Source of the DNA: Listeria booriae | GTDB lineage: Bacteria; Bacillota; Bacilli; Lactobacillales; Listeriaceae | Assembly (NCBI RefSeq): GCF_000766865.1 | Contig: NZ_JNFA01000031.1 | Location: 1 to 64,000, forward strand | DNA: 64,000 nt | Reading direction: 5' to 3' | Part shown: piece after piece, positions 35,325 to 44,070 of the stretch | How positions within the stretch are numbered: position 1 is the stretch's first letter | Layout of the letters: each line of letters begins with the position of its first letter | Position numbers and translations under genes: made by a program | Notes under the pieces: generated by a model | The model's database searches: none | Seen by the model: the letters and a program-made list of their open reading frames with translations, nothing else | Told to the model about the DNA's origin: nothing

Positions 35325-36305
35325 ATGAAGGAAATATGTATTTTGATACCTGTGTATAATGAGGAAGAATCGTTGCCCTTTTTATATGATAGGCTGTCAC
35401 AAATAAGAGACCGATTACACCAATATGGTTTCTACTTTCTGTTTATTGATGATGGGAGTAAGGATGATACGGTTCGTGTGATTCAAGAGTTGCAAGAGCG
35501 AGACGACGCTGTTCAGTATGTCAGTTTATCCCGAAATTATGGGAAAGAAGTGGCGATGATGGCAGGCTTTGATTACACGAATGGTGACGCCGTTATACTC
35601 TTGGATGCCGACTTGCAAGATCCGCCTGAACTAATCCCACAAATGTTGAAATATTGGGAGCAAGGCTATAAAGATGTCTATGCAAAACGAGTATCCCGCG
35701 ACGGAGAATCATGGTTTAAAAAATGGTCATCAAAAACCTATTATCGCTTCCTTCAAAAAATGACATCCATTGACATTCAAGAAGATACAGGTGATTTCCG
35801 TTTACTAGATAAAACATGTATCGAAGCGCTGAAACAAATGCGCGAATCACAACGCTACACAAAAGGCATGTTCAGCTGGATGGGCTTTAAGAAAAAAGAA
35901 ATCCTATTCCACCGAGATGCACGAGTAGCAGGAGAAACCAAGTGGAGCTATAAAAAATTATTCGGACTCGCGATGGAAGGCCTAACTTCGCTTTCCATTG
36001 CCCCATTGCGAATCGCGACAATCATCGGAAGCTTGGCGATAGTGGCGGCTGTAGTTTTATCAGCTTATCTAGTCATTCATCTATTAGTCAGCGATGCAGG
36101 CGTGACGTCAATGCCACTAATTATCGATGCGTTGCTACTGATGGGCGGAATTCAGCTACTTTGCACGGGTCTACTCGGCGAATATGTCGGTCGTATCTTC
36201 ATGGAAACAAAAGAGCGCCCACTGTATTTCGTCGAATCATCAAGCATAAAACCAAGACGTGTACTACTCAGTCAAAGCAAATTCACTGAACGCAGGAAAA
36301 TATAA
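35325..36305 (+). CDS. GtrB/DPM1-type polyprenyl-phosphate glycosyltransferase
   Basis: 326 aa. GT2 domain (ILIPVYNEEESLP, LFIDDGSKDDT, LSRNYGKEVAMMAGFDY, LLDADLQDPPE) and two C-terminal helices (about 230-250 and 265-285) followed by GEYVGRIFMETKERP, typical of YkoT/GtrB enzymes that make undecaprenyl-phosphate-glucose or similar. This would supply a lipid-linked sugar to a GT-C enzyme such as the one at 30652. Start ATG 35325 with AAGGAG; the TTG just before is less likely. Terminator follows. Confidence 0.87.
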   Translation: MKEICILIPVYNEEESLPFLYDRLSQIRDRLHQYGFYFLFIDDGSKDDTVRVIQELQERDDAVQYVSLSRNYGKEVAMMAGFDYTNGDAVILLDADLQDPPELIPQMLKYWEQGYKDVYAKRVSRDGESWFKKWSSKTYYRFLQKMTSIDIQEDTGDFRLLDKTCIEALKQMRESQRYTKGMFSWMGFKKKEILFHRDARVAGETKWSYKKLFGLAMEGLTSLSIAPLRIATIIGSLAIVAAVVLSAYLVIHLLVSDAGVTSMPLIIDALLLMGGIQLLCTGLLGEYVGRIFMETKERPLYFVESSSIKPRRVLLSQSKFTERRKI

Positions 36306-36320
36306 TATTTAATAACTTTA

Positions 36321-36358
36321 AAAGTCGGAATGTATCATCGATATGTTCCGACTTTTTT
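36321..36358 (+). terminator. Intrinsic terminator after the GtrB-like gene
   Basis: AAAGTCGGAA pairs with TTCCGACTTT (36346-36355), followed by T's. Ends the surface/glycosyl operon. Confidence 0.85.
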
Positions 36359-36454
36359 GTTGCATTTAATACCAATTGGAAATCTTTTGTAGTAAAATAA
36401 AAGAGAAAGCACGACATCGTACCAGAAAACATAATTAAAAAAGGGGTTTTACAG

Positions 36455-37963
36455 ATGGAAATGACATTTTGGGACAAAGTAGTGGCAGCATTTCAGTACA
36501 ACGATGTGATTTGGCATAATGTTTTTTTGACGATTGTTTATATTATTATTGGTGTTGCAGTTGCGGTTTTCGTTTCTGCATGCATTGGACAGATTAGGAA
36601 CCGGAAGTATGCAGCAGAAAGAGGAGGCAAGTCATCCAAAGGTTTCTTGACGGGGTTTTTGGTAGGACTTGTTATTCTTATTTTTCCCATCGGTTTGTTT
36701 TTAACGCTATCCATAGCTTTGGGGAGCGCGGGCAGTGTGGATGTAAGTGCGCAGAGCGTCTTTTATACGCATGAAGGTAAGTCTACGATGATGACGCTGA
36801 CCAGTGAATTTCAAGCAAATAGTGTAGAAAATGGGATTACATCAGGCTCTTCCAAAGTTTATGCCGTGGCGATTCAACCCGAAACAGGGAAGCGAATTTG
36901 GAAGACCAAGCTTTTAAAAGGTCCCTCTCCAGGCAAAAAAATAATCGGTGTGACTAACGAAAAGACATGGATTTTTGACGGGAAAAATTTGCAAGTAATC
37001 AATAAGCAGAACGGCAAAATCATCGCAGACGAAGAAAAATTAGCAGAAATAAGTCCAACACTTAAAAATCAGTTTCCAACAAACACTGCATGGTATATAT
37101 TTAAAGATAAACATGTTCTTTTTAAAGGATTGGATGGGCAAGTGTATGAGGTAGACGCGGATTCCATGAAAGGAAATGTCAAAGAAGGCGTGAATGCTAG
37201 TAATATTTTTGAATCAGGTGATTTGAACAATATCCAGAGCGCTCAAGGGCAAATTGTTGCTTCAGGTAAAAGCGATGGCAAGTATTTCGTCATGATGGGG
37301 GCAGAAGATGTTCAGGCGATACAGCGCGGATTGGAGCTAGCTGCTACATCATCAGAACGTAAATATGTGTACACGACTTCCCTCATAGACAAAGGAACTA
37401 GCACAATCGCCGATCAAACGAAAGTAGTGGACCAAGTATTTCTAAACGGCGCATTCTTGCTGACACCAGCAAACAATAACGACAAGTATACGTATAAACT
37501 AATTGAAAGCATTGCAGCACCCCCAAAAATGCCGTCATACAGCGATTATTCAGATACGCAAGCTTATTTAGACGCGCTGGAAGCTTATCAGAAAGCACTG
37601 TCCAACTATCAGGATAATGATTCGACATATAGCAATCTGATTGGTAGACTAAATGCTTGGAAGATGTCAACGCCAGTGCATATAGGTAACAATGCGACCT
37701 TTATTGTAGAACATAACGAAACAACAGAATCTGCTTCTAACATATTACTTAGCGCTGTGGATACGGATAAGAAGAAAGTTCTCTGGACCATAAATACAAA
37801 AGCTCCCTCGATTCATTTCACACATCAAGACAGTGGCAACTTAGTAGTGTCCACGAGTGGTAGTTCGGAGGCAAAAAATATGTTAAACGTGTCTTTAGAA
37901 ACAGGGAAAACGACGGGGTATAATTTTCAATATAATCGTACGTTCTCGATTGAACCAAATTAA
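36455..37963 (+). CDS. Membrane-anchored protein with PQQ-like beta-propeller features
   Basis: 502 aa. Two N-terminal hydrophobic helices (about 23-45 and 62-86) precede a large domain. It contains PQQ/propeller-like blades (VYAVAIQPETGKRIWKTKLL, WIFDGKNLQVINKQNGKII, LSAVDTDKKKVLWTINT) where stored values are compared in repeated strands. No catalytic motif is visible and I cannot name a family. AAAGGGG precedes the ATG. It is a single-gene unit between two terminators. Confidence 0.7.
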   Translation: MEMTFWDKVVAAFQYNDVIWHNVFLTIVYIIIGVAVAVFVSACIGQIRNRKYAAERGGKSSKGFLTGFLVGLVILIFPIGLFLTLSIALGSAGSVDVSAQSVFYTHEGKSTMMTLTSEFQANSVENGITSGSSKVYAVAIQPETGKRIWKTKLLKGPSPGKKIIGVTNEKTWIFDGKNLQVINKQNGKIIADEEKLAEISPTLKNQFPTNTAWYIFKDKHVLFKGLDGQVYEVDADSMKGNVKEGVNASNIFESGDLNNIQSAQGQIVASGKSDGKYFVMMGAEDVQAIQRGLELAATSSERKYVYTTSLIDKGTSTIADQTKVVDQVFLNGAFLLTPANNNDKYTYKLIESIAAPPKMPSYSDYSDTQAYLDALEAYQKALSNYQDNDSTYSNLIGRLNAWKMSTPVHIGNNATFIVEHNETTESASNILLSAVDTDKKKVLWTINTKAPSIHFTHQDSGNLVVSTSGSSEAKNMLNVSLETGKTTGYNFQYNRTFSIEPN

Positions 37964-37970
37964 ATACATC

Positions 37971-38007
37971 TAAAAAGCCGAGATACAGTCCTGTTTCGGT
38001 TTTTTTA
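37971..38007 (+). terminator. Hairpin terminator after the propeller-like gene
   Basis: An imperfect stem (CCGA...ACAG with CTGT...CGG) followed by seven T's at 38000-38006. Confidence 0.75.
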
Positions 38008-38078
38008 TGGGAAAAACAACAACAAAGACTATCTAATTATAGCCAAATCAACTATACTAGATAAAAGAGGTGAATGAA

Positions 38079-38333
38079 ATGCCCGCAGAAAATCAAGGTG
38101 TGAATTTACTAGAGTTGCGCAAAGCTCCTAAAGCTAACGCAGAGAAACAAGGCGAAGTAGAGGATTATATCACATGGAAACGTGAAGAAAAGACATACTT
38201 CGGACGAATCGAGAAATTCCTAATCAACTCGGCAATTGTCGCGATTGATGAAGACTTGCAAAAGGAACATAAAGCTCCTGTTCGCACAGTTGTGAATTTT
38301 AAGAAATATCAGGTAGTGGAGTTAGGAGAATAA
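38079..38333 (+). CDS. DUF2187-like small protein (YkvS family)
   Basis: 84 aa. The part YITWKREEKTYFGRIEKFLINSAIVAID...RTVVNFKKYQVV matches the small SH3-like DUF2187/YkvS pattern (function unknown). The ATG at 38079 is chosen because AAGAGGTGA ends 5 bases before it; the in-frame GTG at 38070 overlaps that RBS. A TATACT box lies ~20 bases upstream. Confidence 0.75.
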   Translation: MPAENQGVNLLELRKAPKANAEKQGEVEDYITWKREEKTYFGRIEKFLINSAIVAIDEDLQKEHKAPVRTVVNFKKYQVVELGE

Positions 38334-38449
38334 TAGAGAAAAGAAGTACTATTCTCCCATCTTAAAGAAACTGTTTTATTACTTCCTGTAAAATTGTACT
38401 ATCCTTTTTACTAAGGAATTGGTATAATTGTAAAAACAGGAGGGATAAT

Positions 38450-38719
38450 ATGAAGAGAAAAGCATATCGTAATTCACCGGCATTTGTCTTGTTAGCATGG
38501 GGTTCATTTTTGGCTTTCGGGACGTTAATGATTATTGGCCTAGTAACATTGAAAGAACCATTGATGGTAAAGGGATACTATCTCATGGGCTCAGTTGGCC
38601 TCATTTCATCCGCATTTACAGTAGCGAAAGTAGTACGTGATAACCAAGAAGATGAAGAACGTTACAACCAAATGTTCCGGGCTAAAGACTTGGAGCATGT
38701 TGAGAAAGTTGAAGAATAA
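38450..38719 (+). CDS. YiaA/YiaB-family two-helix membrane protein
   Basis: 89 aa. Two transmembrane helices (about residues 11-31 and 42-61) joined by a short loop, with a charged C-terminal tail, as in the YiaAB (DUF) family of unknown function. CAGGAGGG precedes the ATG. Confidence 0.75.
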   Translation: MKRKAYRNSPAFVLLAWGSFLAFGTLMIIGLVTLKEPLMVKGYYLMGSVGLISSAFTVAKVVRDNQEDEERYNQMFRAKDLEHVEKVEE

Positions 38720-38769
38720 TATAATAAAAACTATACGTCACAAAAAAATCTGTCCGTGCCTCCAAACTT

Positions 38770-38995
38770 CAGCGTGTCGACAAATGTCTAGTTCCTAGGC
38801 AAGGACTAACCCTTCACTTCGTTCACGCTTATATTGGAACTGTAACTCGTCACACGTCGAACAGTTCCAACAAAGCGGAGCGTACTTGAGTACGAGAGCA
38901 TCGGAACGGAGCTTTTAACGACGGAAATGGGCGTTTGTCGACACGCTGATATGAATAAAGCACTATCTCTAGAATATAGAGACAAGTGCTTTTTT
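38770..38995 (+). repeat. Structured hairpin repeat, copy 1, with terminator
   Basis: Ends pair as CAGCGTGTCGACAAA (38770-38784) with TTTGTCGACACGCTG (38934-38948). Inside are a 10-bp stem (38834-38843 with 38861-38870) and a small hairpin CGTAC-TTGA-GTACG (38881-38894). The right half is nearly identical to copy 2 at 39844-39968, with paired changes that keep the stems. A rho-independent-type hairpin ending in T6 (38957-38995) follows. It may be a non-coding RNA or a DNA hairpin element. Confidence 0.7.
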
Positions 38996-39011
38996 GTTGT
39001 TCCGCAAAATA

Positions 39012-39164
39012 TTAATCTTCACGCTCAGAATCGTTTTTCTTATCCTCAGTCTTCTTTTTTGTCGGCAAGACAATTTCTTTATCGCCAGGAAGTACAATCG
39101 TATAATCGTTCTTCTTCACGAGTTTGCCGTTGTCGAAGTCTGGGAAATCTGCTTTTTGTGCCAT
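39012..39164 (-). CDS. 50-aa charged small protein
   Basis: Minus-strand ATG at 39164 with perfect RBS GGAGGT 6 bases upstream. The product (MAQKADFPDFDNGKLVKK..., ending in a Lys/Asp/Glu-rich tail) is highly charged and soluble, with no cysteine or membrane segment and no family I recognise. The hairpin at 38957-38995 can also act as its terminator on this strand. Confidence 0.7.
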   Translation of the reverse strand: MAQKADFPDFDNGKLVKKNDYTIVLPGDKEIVLPTKKKTEDKKNDSERED

Positions 39165-39305
39165 ACTATGACCTCCATTTCTCTCCCATTATACTACAAA
39201 TCGTAATTTCTTTCCTTGGAAAGCTTGTAAAAGATGCGCGTAAATGGGATAATTTTAAAGAGGAAAGTTGCCATGGAATTAAGAAATAAAGGAGCGTAAA
39301 AACCA

Positions 39306-39758
39306 TTGAAAATAACGAAAAAACTCGCAATCTCGCAAAAAGAGTGTTTTGATACAATTATCAACTCGGTATTGCACGATGTGAAGCAAACGACAGGCAA
39401 GAAACCGCTTGTCCAAAAGCTTGAAGGCATGAAGTTCAAACGCAAAATGGCGAACGGTTCAGAGGCAATCATGATTATCACCAAATGCACTCCGCCAGAA
39501 GTCTACGAATTCCAAACAAAAACGCACGTAAACACGCACACAACACGCTACACCATTGAAAACACGAGCGAGCACACCTGCGAAGTAGTCTATGACGAAA
39601 CCGTAGAAGCCAAAACCGCGATGGCTCGCTGGAACAATATTTTAGTCGGAGGCATCCTAGGCTTCACCCGCAAAAAACGCATCACCCGCACGCTAGCTGG
39701 CATCGAAGCCTACGTCATCCAACAACACAAAGAGCTAGCCGCCAAAATCGAAAAATAA
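39306..39758 (+). CDS. DUF3284-type protein
   Basis: 150 aa, START/SRPBCC-like small domain protein (MKITKKLAISQKECFDTIINSVLHDVKQTTG...), resembling the Firmicute DUF3284 family of unknown function. TTG start with AAAGGAG upstream. No membrane segment except a weak hydrophobic patch near residue 115. Confidence 0.75.
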   Translation: MKITKKLAISQKECFDTIINSVLHDVKQTTGKKPLVQKLEGMKFKRKMANGSEAIMIITKCTPPEVYEFQTKTHVNTHTTRYTIENTSEHTCEVVYDETVEAKTAMARWNNILVGGILGFTRKKRITRTLAGIEAYVIQQHKELAAKIEK

Positions 39759-39843
39759 AAGCCCACCCAGCTTATCAAACACCACGCAATACGCTATAAT
39801 AGAAGAAACAGCCGAATTTGTTATTAAATATCCCGCCAAACCC

Positions 39844-39968
39844 TTCAGCGCGCCGACAAATGCTTAGATCCTAGGCAAAGTCGAGCACTGGAGCGGAGCA
39901 TACTTGTGTATGAGAGCACCGGCGCGGAGACTTTAACGACGGAGATGAGCATTTGTCGGCGCGCTGAA
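39844..39968 (+). repeat. Structured hairpin repeat, copy 2, in the dnaX leader
   Basis: A perfect 20-bp inverted repeat: 39844-39863 pairs with 39949-39968. Inside, CATAC-TTGT-GTATG (39899-39912) replaces CGTAC-TTGA-GTACG of copy 1, and the outer arm reads CAGCGCGCC where copy 1 reads CAGCGTGTC, with matching changes on the other arm. Its right arm ends 1 base before the GGAGGGG RBS of dnaX, so it would form a large structure in the dnaX 5' leader. Confidence 0.8.
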
Positions 39969-39981
39969 CGGAGGGGAAAGT

Positions 39982-41715
39982 GTGGCATATCAGGCCCTGT
40001 ATCGTGTTTTCCGCCCACAAAGTTTTCAAGATGTGGTAGGACAAGAACACGTAACACGAACATTAAAAAACGCAATCGTCCAGAATAAAACATCGCATGC
40101 CTATTTGTTTTCTGGCCCTCGTGGAACTGGGAAAACAAGTGCAGCGAAAATTTTTGCAAAGGCGATTAACTGTCCGAATAGTGTGGACGGTGAACCGTGT
40201 AATGTATGCGATATTTGCACGGGAACAACAGATGGTTCGATTCCGGATGTACTAGAAATCGATGCGGCGTCCAACAACGGCGTGGAAGAAATCCGAGACA
40301 TTCGCGAAAAGGTGAAATACGCGCCAACTGTTGCGAAATACAAAGTTTACATTATCGATGAGGTACATATGCTTTCGACGGGAGCCTTTAATGCGCTCTT
40401 AAAAACTTTGGAAGAACCGCCAAAGCATGTGATTTTTATTTTAGCAACGACGGAACCGCATAAGTTGCCGCTGACGATAATTTCGCGGGTGCAACGCTTT
40501 GATTTTAAACGAATTACGACGCAAGACATTATTGGGCGACTAGCGTTCATACTGGATGAGGAAAAAATCGCTTATGATGAGAAGGCGCTAGACATTGTGG
40601 CTCGCGCTGCTGAAGGCGGGATGCGGGACGCGTTAAGTTTGCTGGATCAAGTCATTTCTTATGGCACACAAGAAGTAACGGTTGCCGATGCGCTAGAAAT
40701 CACTGGTTCAGTCGCTCAAGGCATGCTGACGGAACTCGTGCAAGCAGTCATTGATTCAGACGCCAAACAAGCTTTGGAGAAACTTTCAGGCTTACTTGCA
40801 GAAGGGAAAGACCCAGTTCGTCTAGTGGAAGACCTGCTCGTCTTTTTCCGCGACGTATTACTATTCCAAAAAGCGCCTGATTTGACGGATGCGATGGAAC
40901 GCGCAGTTATCGACGAGGCTTTCCAAACATTAGCTACAGCCGCTGACGCCAATAAAATTTATCAGTACGTGACGATTTTAAATGATGCAGGGCAACAAAT
41001 GCGTTTTTCAAATCATCCGGGAATTTATATTGAAGTGGCGCTTGTGCAGTTAATCCAAGTCGGCGGTGGCGCCACGCCAGCCACGTCAAACCAACAAGCC
41101 GTCGCACCAAGCGGGGACGTAGCGGAACTCACCAACAAAGTGGATCGCTTAGAACAAGAACTAAACGAACTGAAACGGCAAATTGCAAGTGGTGCAGTAG
41201 CCGCAAACAATGCTGGGGCGCAACAAGCCGCGCCGCGTAAGAAGCAAGCTATTTCTGGTAACAAGCAATTCAAAGCACCAGTCGGTCGAATCAACGCCGT
41301 ACTAAGCGCCGCGAAAAAACAAGATTTGCAACTCATTCGCAGTTGCTGGAGTGACCTTATCTCGATGCTAATGGCGTCACAAGCCGCACTTTTAAATGAA
41401 GCTGAGCCTGTAGCTGCCTCTAATGACACTTTTGTGTTAAAATTTAAGCATGAGATTCATTGTCAAATGGCGATGGACAATCCCAATTTTGTGGACACAG
41501 TAACGAACGGTATTTCAAGGCTGACGAAGAATAATTATTCCTTCATCGGCATCCCCGAAGATCAATGGGGCGAAATCCGTGAGAACTTCCTGAAAAATGC
41601 GGACAACACAGAAGCAGAAGATGGCGGCGAAAAAGCCCCAGAACCTGCGGAAGACCCGCTCATCAGTGAGGCTGCGAAACTAGTTGGAGAAGGTTTAATT
41701 GAAATTAAAGAATAA
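39982..41715 (+). CDS. dnaX: DNA polymerase III subunit gamma/tau
   Basis: 577 aa clamp-loader ATPase. Walker A GPRGTGKTS (about residues 46-54), four zinc cysteines in CPNSVDGEPCNVCDICTG, Walker B VYIIDEVHML, sensor 1 and the SRC motif (IISRVQRFDF). The C-terminal tau-like part follows a low-complexity linker. GTG start with GGAGGGG 5 bases upstream. Followed by ybaB and recR as in other Firmicutes. Confidence 0.97.
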   Translation: MAYQALYRVFRPQSFQDVVGQEHVTRTLKNAIVQNKTSHAYLFSGPRGTGKTSAAKIFAKAINCPNSVDGEPCNVCDICTGTTDGSIPDVLEIDAASNNGVEEIRDIREKVKYAPTVAKYKVYIIDEVHMLSTGAFNALLKTLEEPPKHVIFILATTEPHKLPLTIISRVQRFDFKRITTQDIIGRLAFILDEEKIAYDEKALDIVARAAEGGMRDALSLLDQVISYGTQEVTVADALEITGSVAQGMLTELVQAVIDSDAKQALEKLSGLLAEGKDPVRLVEDLLVFFRDVLLFQKAPDLTDAMERAVIDEAFQTLATAADANKIYQYVTILNDAGQQMRFSNHPGIYIEVALVQLIQVGGGATPATSNQQAVAPSGDVAELTNKVDRLEQELNELKRQIASGAVAANNAGAQQAAPRKKQAISGNKQFKAPVGRINAVLSAAKKQDLQLIRSCWSDLISMLMASQAALLNEAEPVAASNDTFVLKFKHEIHCQMAMDNPNFVDTVTNGISRLTKNNYSFIGIPEDQWGEIRENFLKNADNTEAEDGGEKAPEPAEDPLISEAAKLVGEGLIEIKE

Positions 41716-41746
41716 AAACTAATCAAAAGAAAGAGGAGATTTTATA

Positions 41747-42064
41747 ATGCGTGGAATGGGAAATATGCAAGGTATGATGAAACAAATGCAAAAAATGCAA
41801 AAGGAAATGGCGAAAGCTCAAGCTGATTTAGAAGCGTCTATGTTCACTGGAACAGCAGGTGGCGGTATGGTAACTGTTGAAATGACAGGAAAACGCACAG
41901 TCACTGATGTAGTAATCAAAGAAGAAGTAGTCGATCCTGAGGACATCGAAATGCTACAAGACCTAGTTTTGGCAGCAACAAATGATGCACTGAAACAAAT
42001 CGAAGACACAACAGCTTCAACAATGGGCAAATTTACGCAAGGTATGAACTTACCAGGCATGTAA
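41747..42064 (+). CDS. ybaB: YbaB/EbfC nucleoid-associated protein
   Basis: 105 aa, Met- and Gln-rich N-terminal helix ([21 protein letters not shown]) and the conserved [31 protein letters not shown] core. A small dimeric DNA-binding protein encoded between dnaX and recR. AGAGGAG precedes the ATG. Confidence 0.95.
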   Translation: MRGMGNMQGMMKQMQKMQKEMAKAQADLEASMFTGTAGGGMVTVEMTGKRTVTDVVIKEEVVDPEDIEMLQDLVLAATNDALKQIEDTTASTMGKFTQGMNLPGM

Positions 42065-42079
42065 TAGGAGAATAAGCGC

Positions 42080-42117
42080 ACAGGTTCAGGATGTTCCGCG
42101 GAATCGCCTGAACCTGT
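42080..42117 (+). other. Hairpin between ybaB and recR
   Basis: An 11-bp perfect stem (ACAGGTTCAGG with CCTGAACCTGT) encloses a second palindrome TTCCGCGGAA (42094-42103). There is no T run, so it is more likely an mRNA stability or partial attenuation element than a terminator. Confidence 0.6.
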
Positions 42118-42181
42118 CTGTTTGGTACGTTACCTCAAAGCGTTTGAAACACATAAAAGAAAGTTAAGTTTGGAGGATTTT

Positions 42182-42778
42182 ATGCATTATCCAGAGCCGA
42201 TAACTAAGCTGATGGACAGTTTTATGAAATTGCCTGGTATTGGGCCAAAGACAGCGGCTCGACTGGCTTTTTTTACGTTGGACATGAAAGAAGAAGATGT
42301 GCTTGATTTTGCGAAGGCGCTTGTGGATGCGAAGCGTAATTTAAGTTTTTGCTCCGTTTGTGGTCATATTACGGATAAAGACCCGTGCTATATTTGTTCG
42401 GATACTTCTCGTGACCGTAGTATTGTGTGTGTGGTGCAGGAAGCCAAAGATGTTATCGCGATGGAGAAAATGCGCGATTTTCACGGGCTATATCATGTGC
42501 TTCACGGAACGATTTCGCCGATGGACGGGATTGGGCCAGAAGATATTAATATTCCAGACTTGTTAAAACGACTGCAAGATGATACGATTCAAGAAGTTAT
42601 TTTAGCGACAAATCCGAATGTTGAAGGGGAAGCAACGGCGATGTATATTTCCCGCTTGCTAAAACCATCAGGCATTACAGTAACGCGGATTGCACACGGT
42701 TTGCCAGTTGGTGGCGATCTAGAATATGCAGACGAAGTAACGCTTTCCAAAGCTCTAGAAGGACGGCGTGAAATTTAA
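42182..42778 (+). CDS. recR: Recombination mediator RecR
   Basis: 198 aa, the exact usual length. Helix-hairpin-helix [15 protein letters not shown]4 zinc finger [16 protein letters not shown], and Toprim domain ([13 protein letters not shown]...[11 protein letters not shown]). The ATG at 42182 with GGAGG is chosen; the frame is open upstream but lacks an RBS. Acts with RecF/RecO in recombinational repair. Confidence 0.96.
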   Translation: MHYPEPITKLMDSFMKLPGIGPKTAARLAFFTLDMKEEDVLDFAKALVDAKRNLSFCSVCGHITDKDPCYICSDTSRDRSIVCVVQEAKDVIAMEKMRDFHGLYHVLHGTISPMDGIGPEDINIPDLLKRLQDDTIQEVILATNPNVEGEATAMYISRLLKPSGITVTRIAHGLPVGGDLEYADEVTLSKALEGRREI

Positions 42779-42795
42779 AAACGAGGTGAGCAAAC

Positions 42796-43056
42796 ATGGA
42801 ATCAAGAAGTAACAAAAATGCAAAAACCAAACGCCATAGAAAGCAAAAAATCGGCAAGTTGCATAAATCGTATGATACGTATTTGTTAGAATTAATGGAA
42901 GTCACACAAGAAAAATGGAACCAGCAAAAAGGCATTGTGCATAAAAGCTTTGGTTACAATCCAGAAAGCGAATACGAATTAAAGAAAGCAGAAGCAAAAT
43001 ATTTTTATCTTTTTCGCGAAGCAAGGCAGCGTCAATTAAGAAATTCGCCGAAATAA
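42796..43056 (+). CDS. yaaL: YaaL-family (DUF2508) protein
   Basis: 86 aa, basic N-terminus then a helical segment (YLFREARQRQLRNSPK at the end) as in the YaaL family found after recR in Bacillus and Listeria; function unknown. GAGGTGA precedes the ATG. Confidence 0.88.
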   Translation: MESRSNKNAKTKRHRKQKIGKLHKSYDTYLLELMEVTQEKWNQQKGIVHKSFGYNPESEYELKKAEAKYFYLFREARQRQLRNSPK

Positions 43057-43058
43057 GG

Positions 43059-43093
43059 ATTAGAGATTCTTTCACGAGGGTCTCTAATTTTAT
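43059..43093 (+). terminator. Hairpin terminator after yaaL
   Basis: ATTAGAGA (43059-43066) pairs with TCTCTAAT (43081-43088), followed by TTT. Confidence 0.7.
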
Positions 43094-43111
43094 GGGATTT
43101 GGGGTGTGATA

Positions 43112-43978
43112 ATGGGGAAGAAAGCGTGGATTTGGACGGGAGCTATTGTTGTTGTGCTTTTATTTATAGGGTTTCGGACGACTTTGCTTGATCCGCTAGG
43201 ATTTCGGGTGAAGCATACGCTACATATAACGACGGCTGCAAAATCGGAAGATGAACCTATTGTGTTTATTCACGGGTATGATGGCTCGAATTGGACGTTT
43301 TTTACAACGACGGTTCGTTACAGTGCAACGGATTTTGGGACGCGGTCGCTGAAATTATTAGTGCGTGAGAACGGTGATATTGATGTTTCTGGCGTTTATG
43401 ATAAAGCGATGAAGCGACCGATGATTCGTGTGAATTTTGAAAATCCACGATCGATTATACCGAATAACGCGACATGGTTTTCCAAAGCGATGGAATTGTT
43501 GAAAAAGGATTACGGGATTGAGGATGTGGATGTTGTCGCGCATTCTTACGGCGGCTTAACGTTCGTGAATTTTTTGCAGAAGTATAATTATAAGGCGAAT
43601 TATTATCCGGAAGTAAACACGTTTACAGCTATCGGGACGCCGTTTAATGGTTCGGTTGTATCGAGCGATGGCAAGACGCCGTATGATTTAACGGCTATGG
43701 GGCCAAAGAAGGAATCGCAGTATTTCAAAGAGATGATGGCGCGTAAAGATAAGATTCCAGATAATTTGGAGATGCTGAATATTGTCGGCGATTTGGATGA
43801 CGGTAGTCGAAGTGATGGCCCAGTGGCGGTCGATAGTGCGAAGAGTGCGGCATTTATTTTTAACCCAGCGAATTATCAGCAAGTTTTGTTCACGGGGCGA
43901 TTTGCGCAGCATAGTTGGTTGCATGCAAATATTGGCGTGGATAGGGAGATTAAGAGCTTTATAGAAGCAAATCGATAG
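43112..43978 (+). CDS. DUF915-type alpha/beta hydrolase, membrane-anchored
   Basis: 288 aa. One N-terminal signal-anchor helix, then an alpha/beta hydrolase: oxyanion loop VFIHGYDGS, nucleophile elbow AHSYGG (Ser near residue 144), late Asp in GDLDDGSRSDG and His in FAQHSWLHAN. These cell-surface lipase-like proteins (DUF915) have unknown substrates. ATG 43112 is preferred over a GTG two codons earlier. Confidence 0.85.
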   Translation: MGKKAWIWTGAIVVVLLFIGFRTTLLDPLGFRVKHTLHITTAAKSEDEPIVFIHGYDGSNWTFFTTTVRYSATDFGTRSLKLLVRENGDIDVSGVYDKAMKRPMIRVNFENPRSIIPNNATWFSKAMELLKKDYGIEDVDVVAHSYGGLTFVNFLQKYNYKANYYPEVNTFTAIGTPFNGSVVSSDGKTPYDLTAMGPKKESQYFKEMMARKDKIPDNLEMLNIVGDLDDGSRSDGPVAVDSAKSAAFIFNPANYQQVLFTGRFAQHSWLHANIGVDREIKSFIEANR

Positions 43979-44035
43979 TAATGCTGACAAATAAAATAGT
44001 CAATACGGCTAACAAAGTATTAATCAACACAAATG

Positions 44036-44064
44036 TTGACGAATACCAGAAAATAGTGTAGAAT
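44036..44064 (+). promoter_or_regulatory. SigA-type promoter of a probable small RNA
   Basis: TTGACG (44036-44041), 17-base spacer, TAGAAT (44059-44064). The predicted start is near 44071, and there is no ORF with an RBS before the terminator at 44130-44175. Confidence 0.7.
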
Positions 44065-44070
44065 AATGGA

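Noticed and set aside
38927-39289. 120-codon plus-strand ORF overlapping the structured repeat and the minus-strand 50-aa gene
   Set aside because: It runs through a terminator hairpin and antisense to a small gene with a perfect RBS; it has none of its own.
39982-41715. Programmed frameshift in dnaX as in E. coli
   Set aside because: No A6G-type slippery site with downstream stem was noticed; Firmicute dnaX is normally read straight through.
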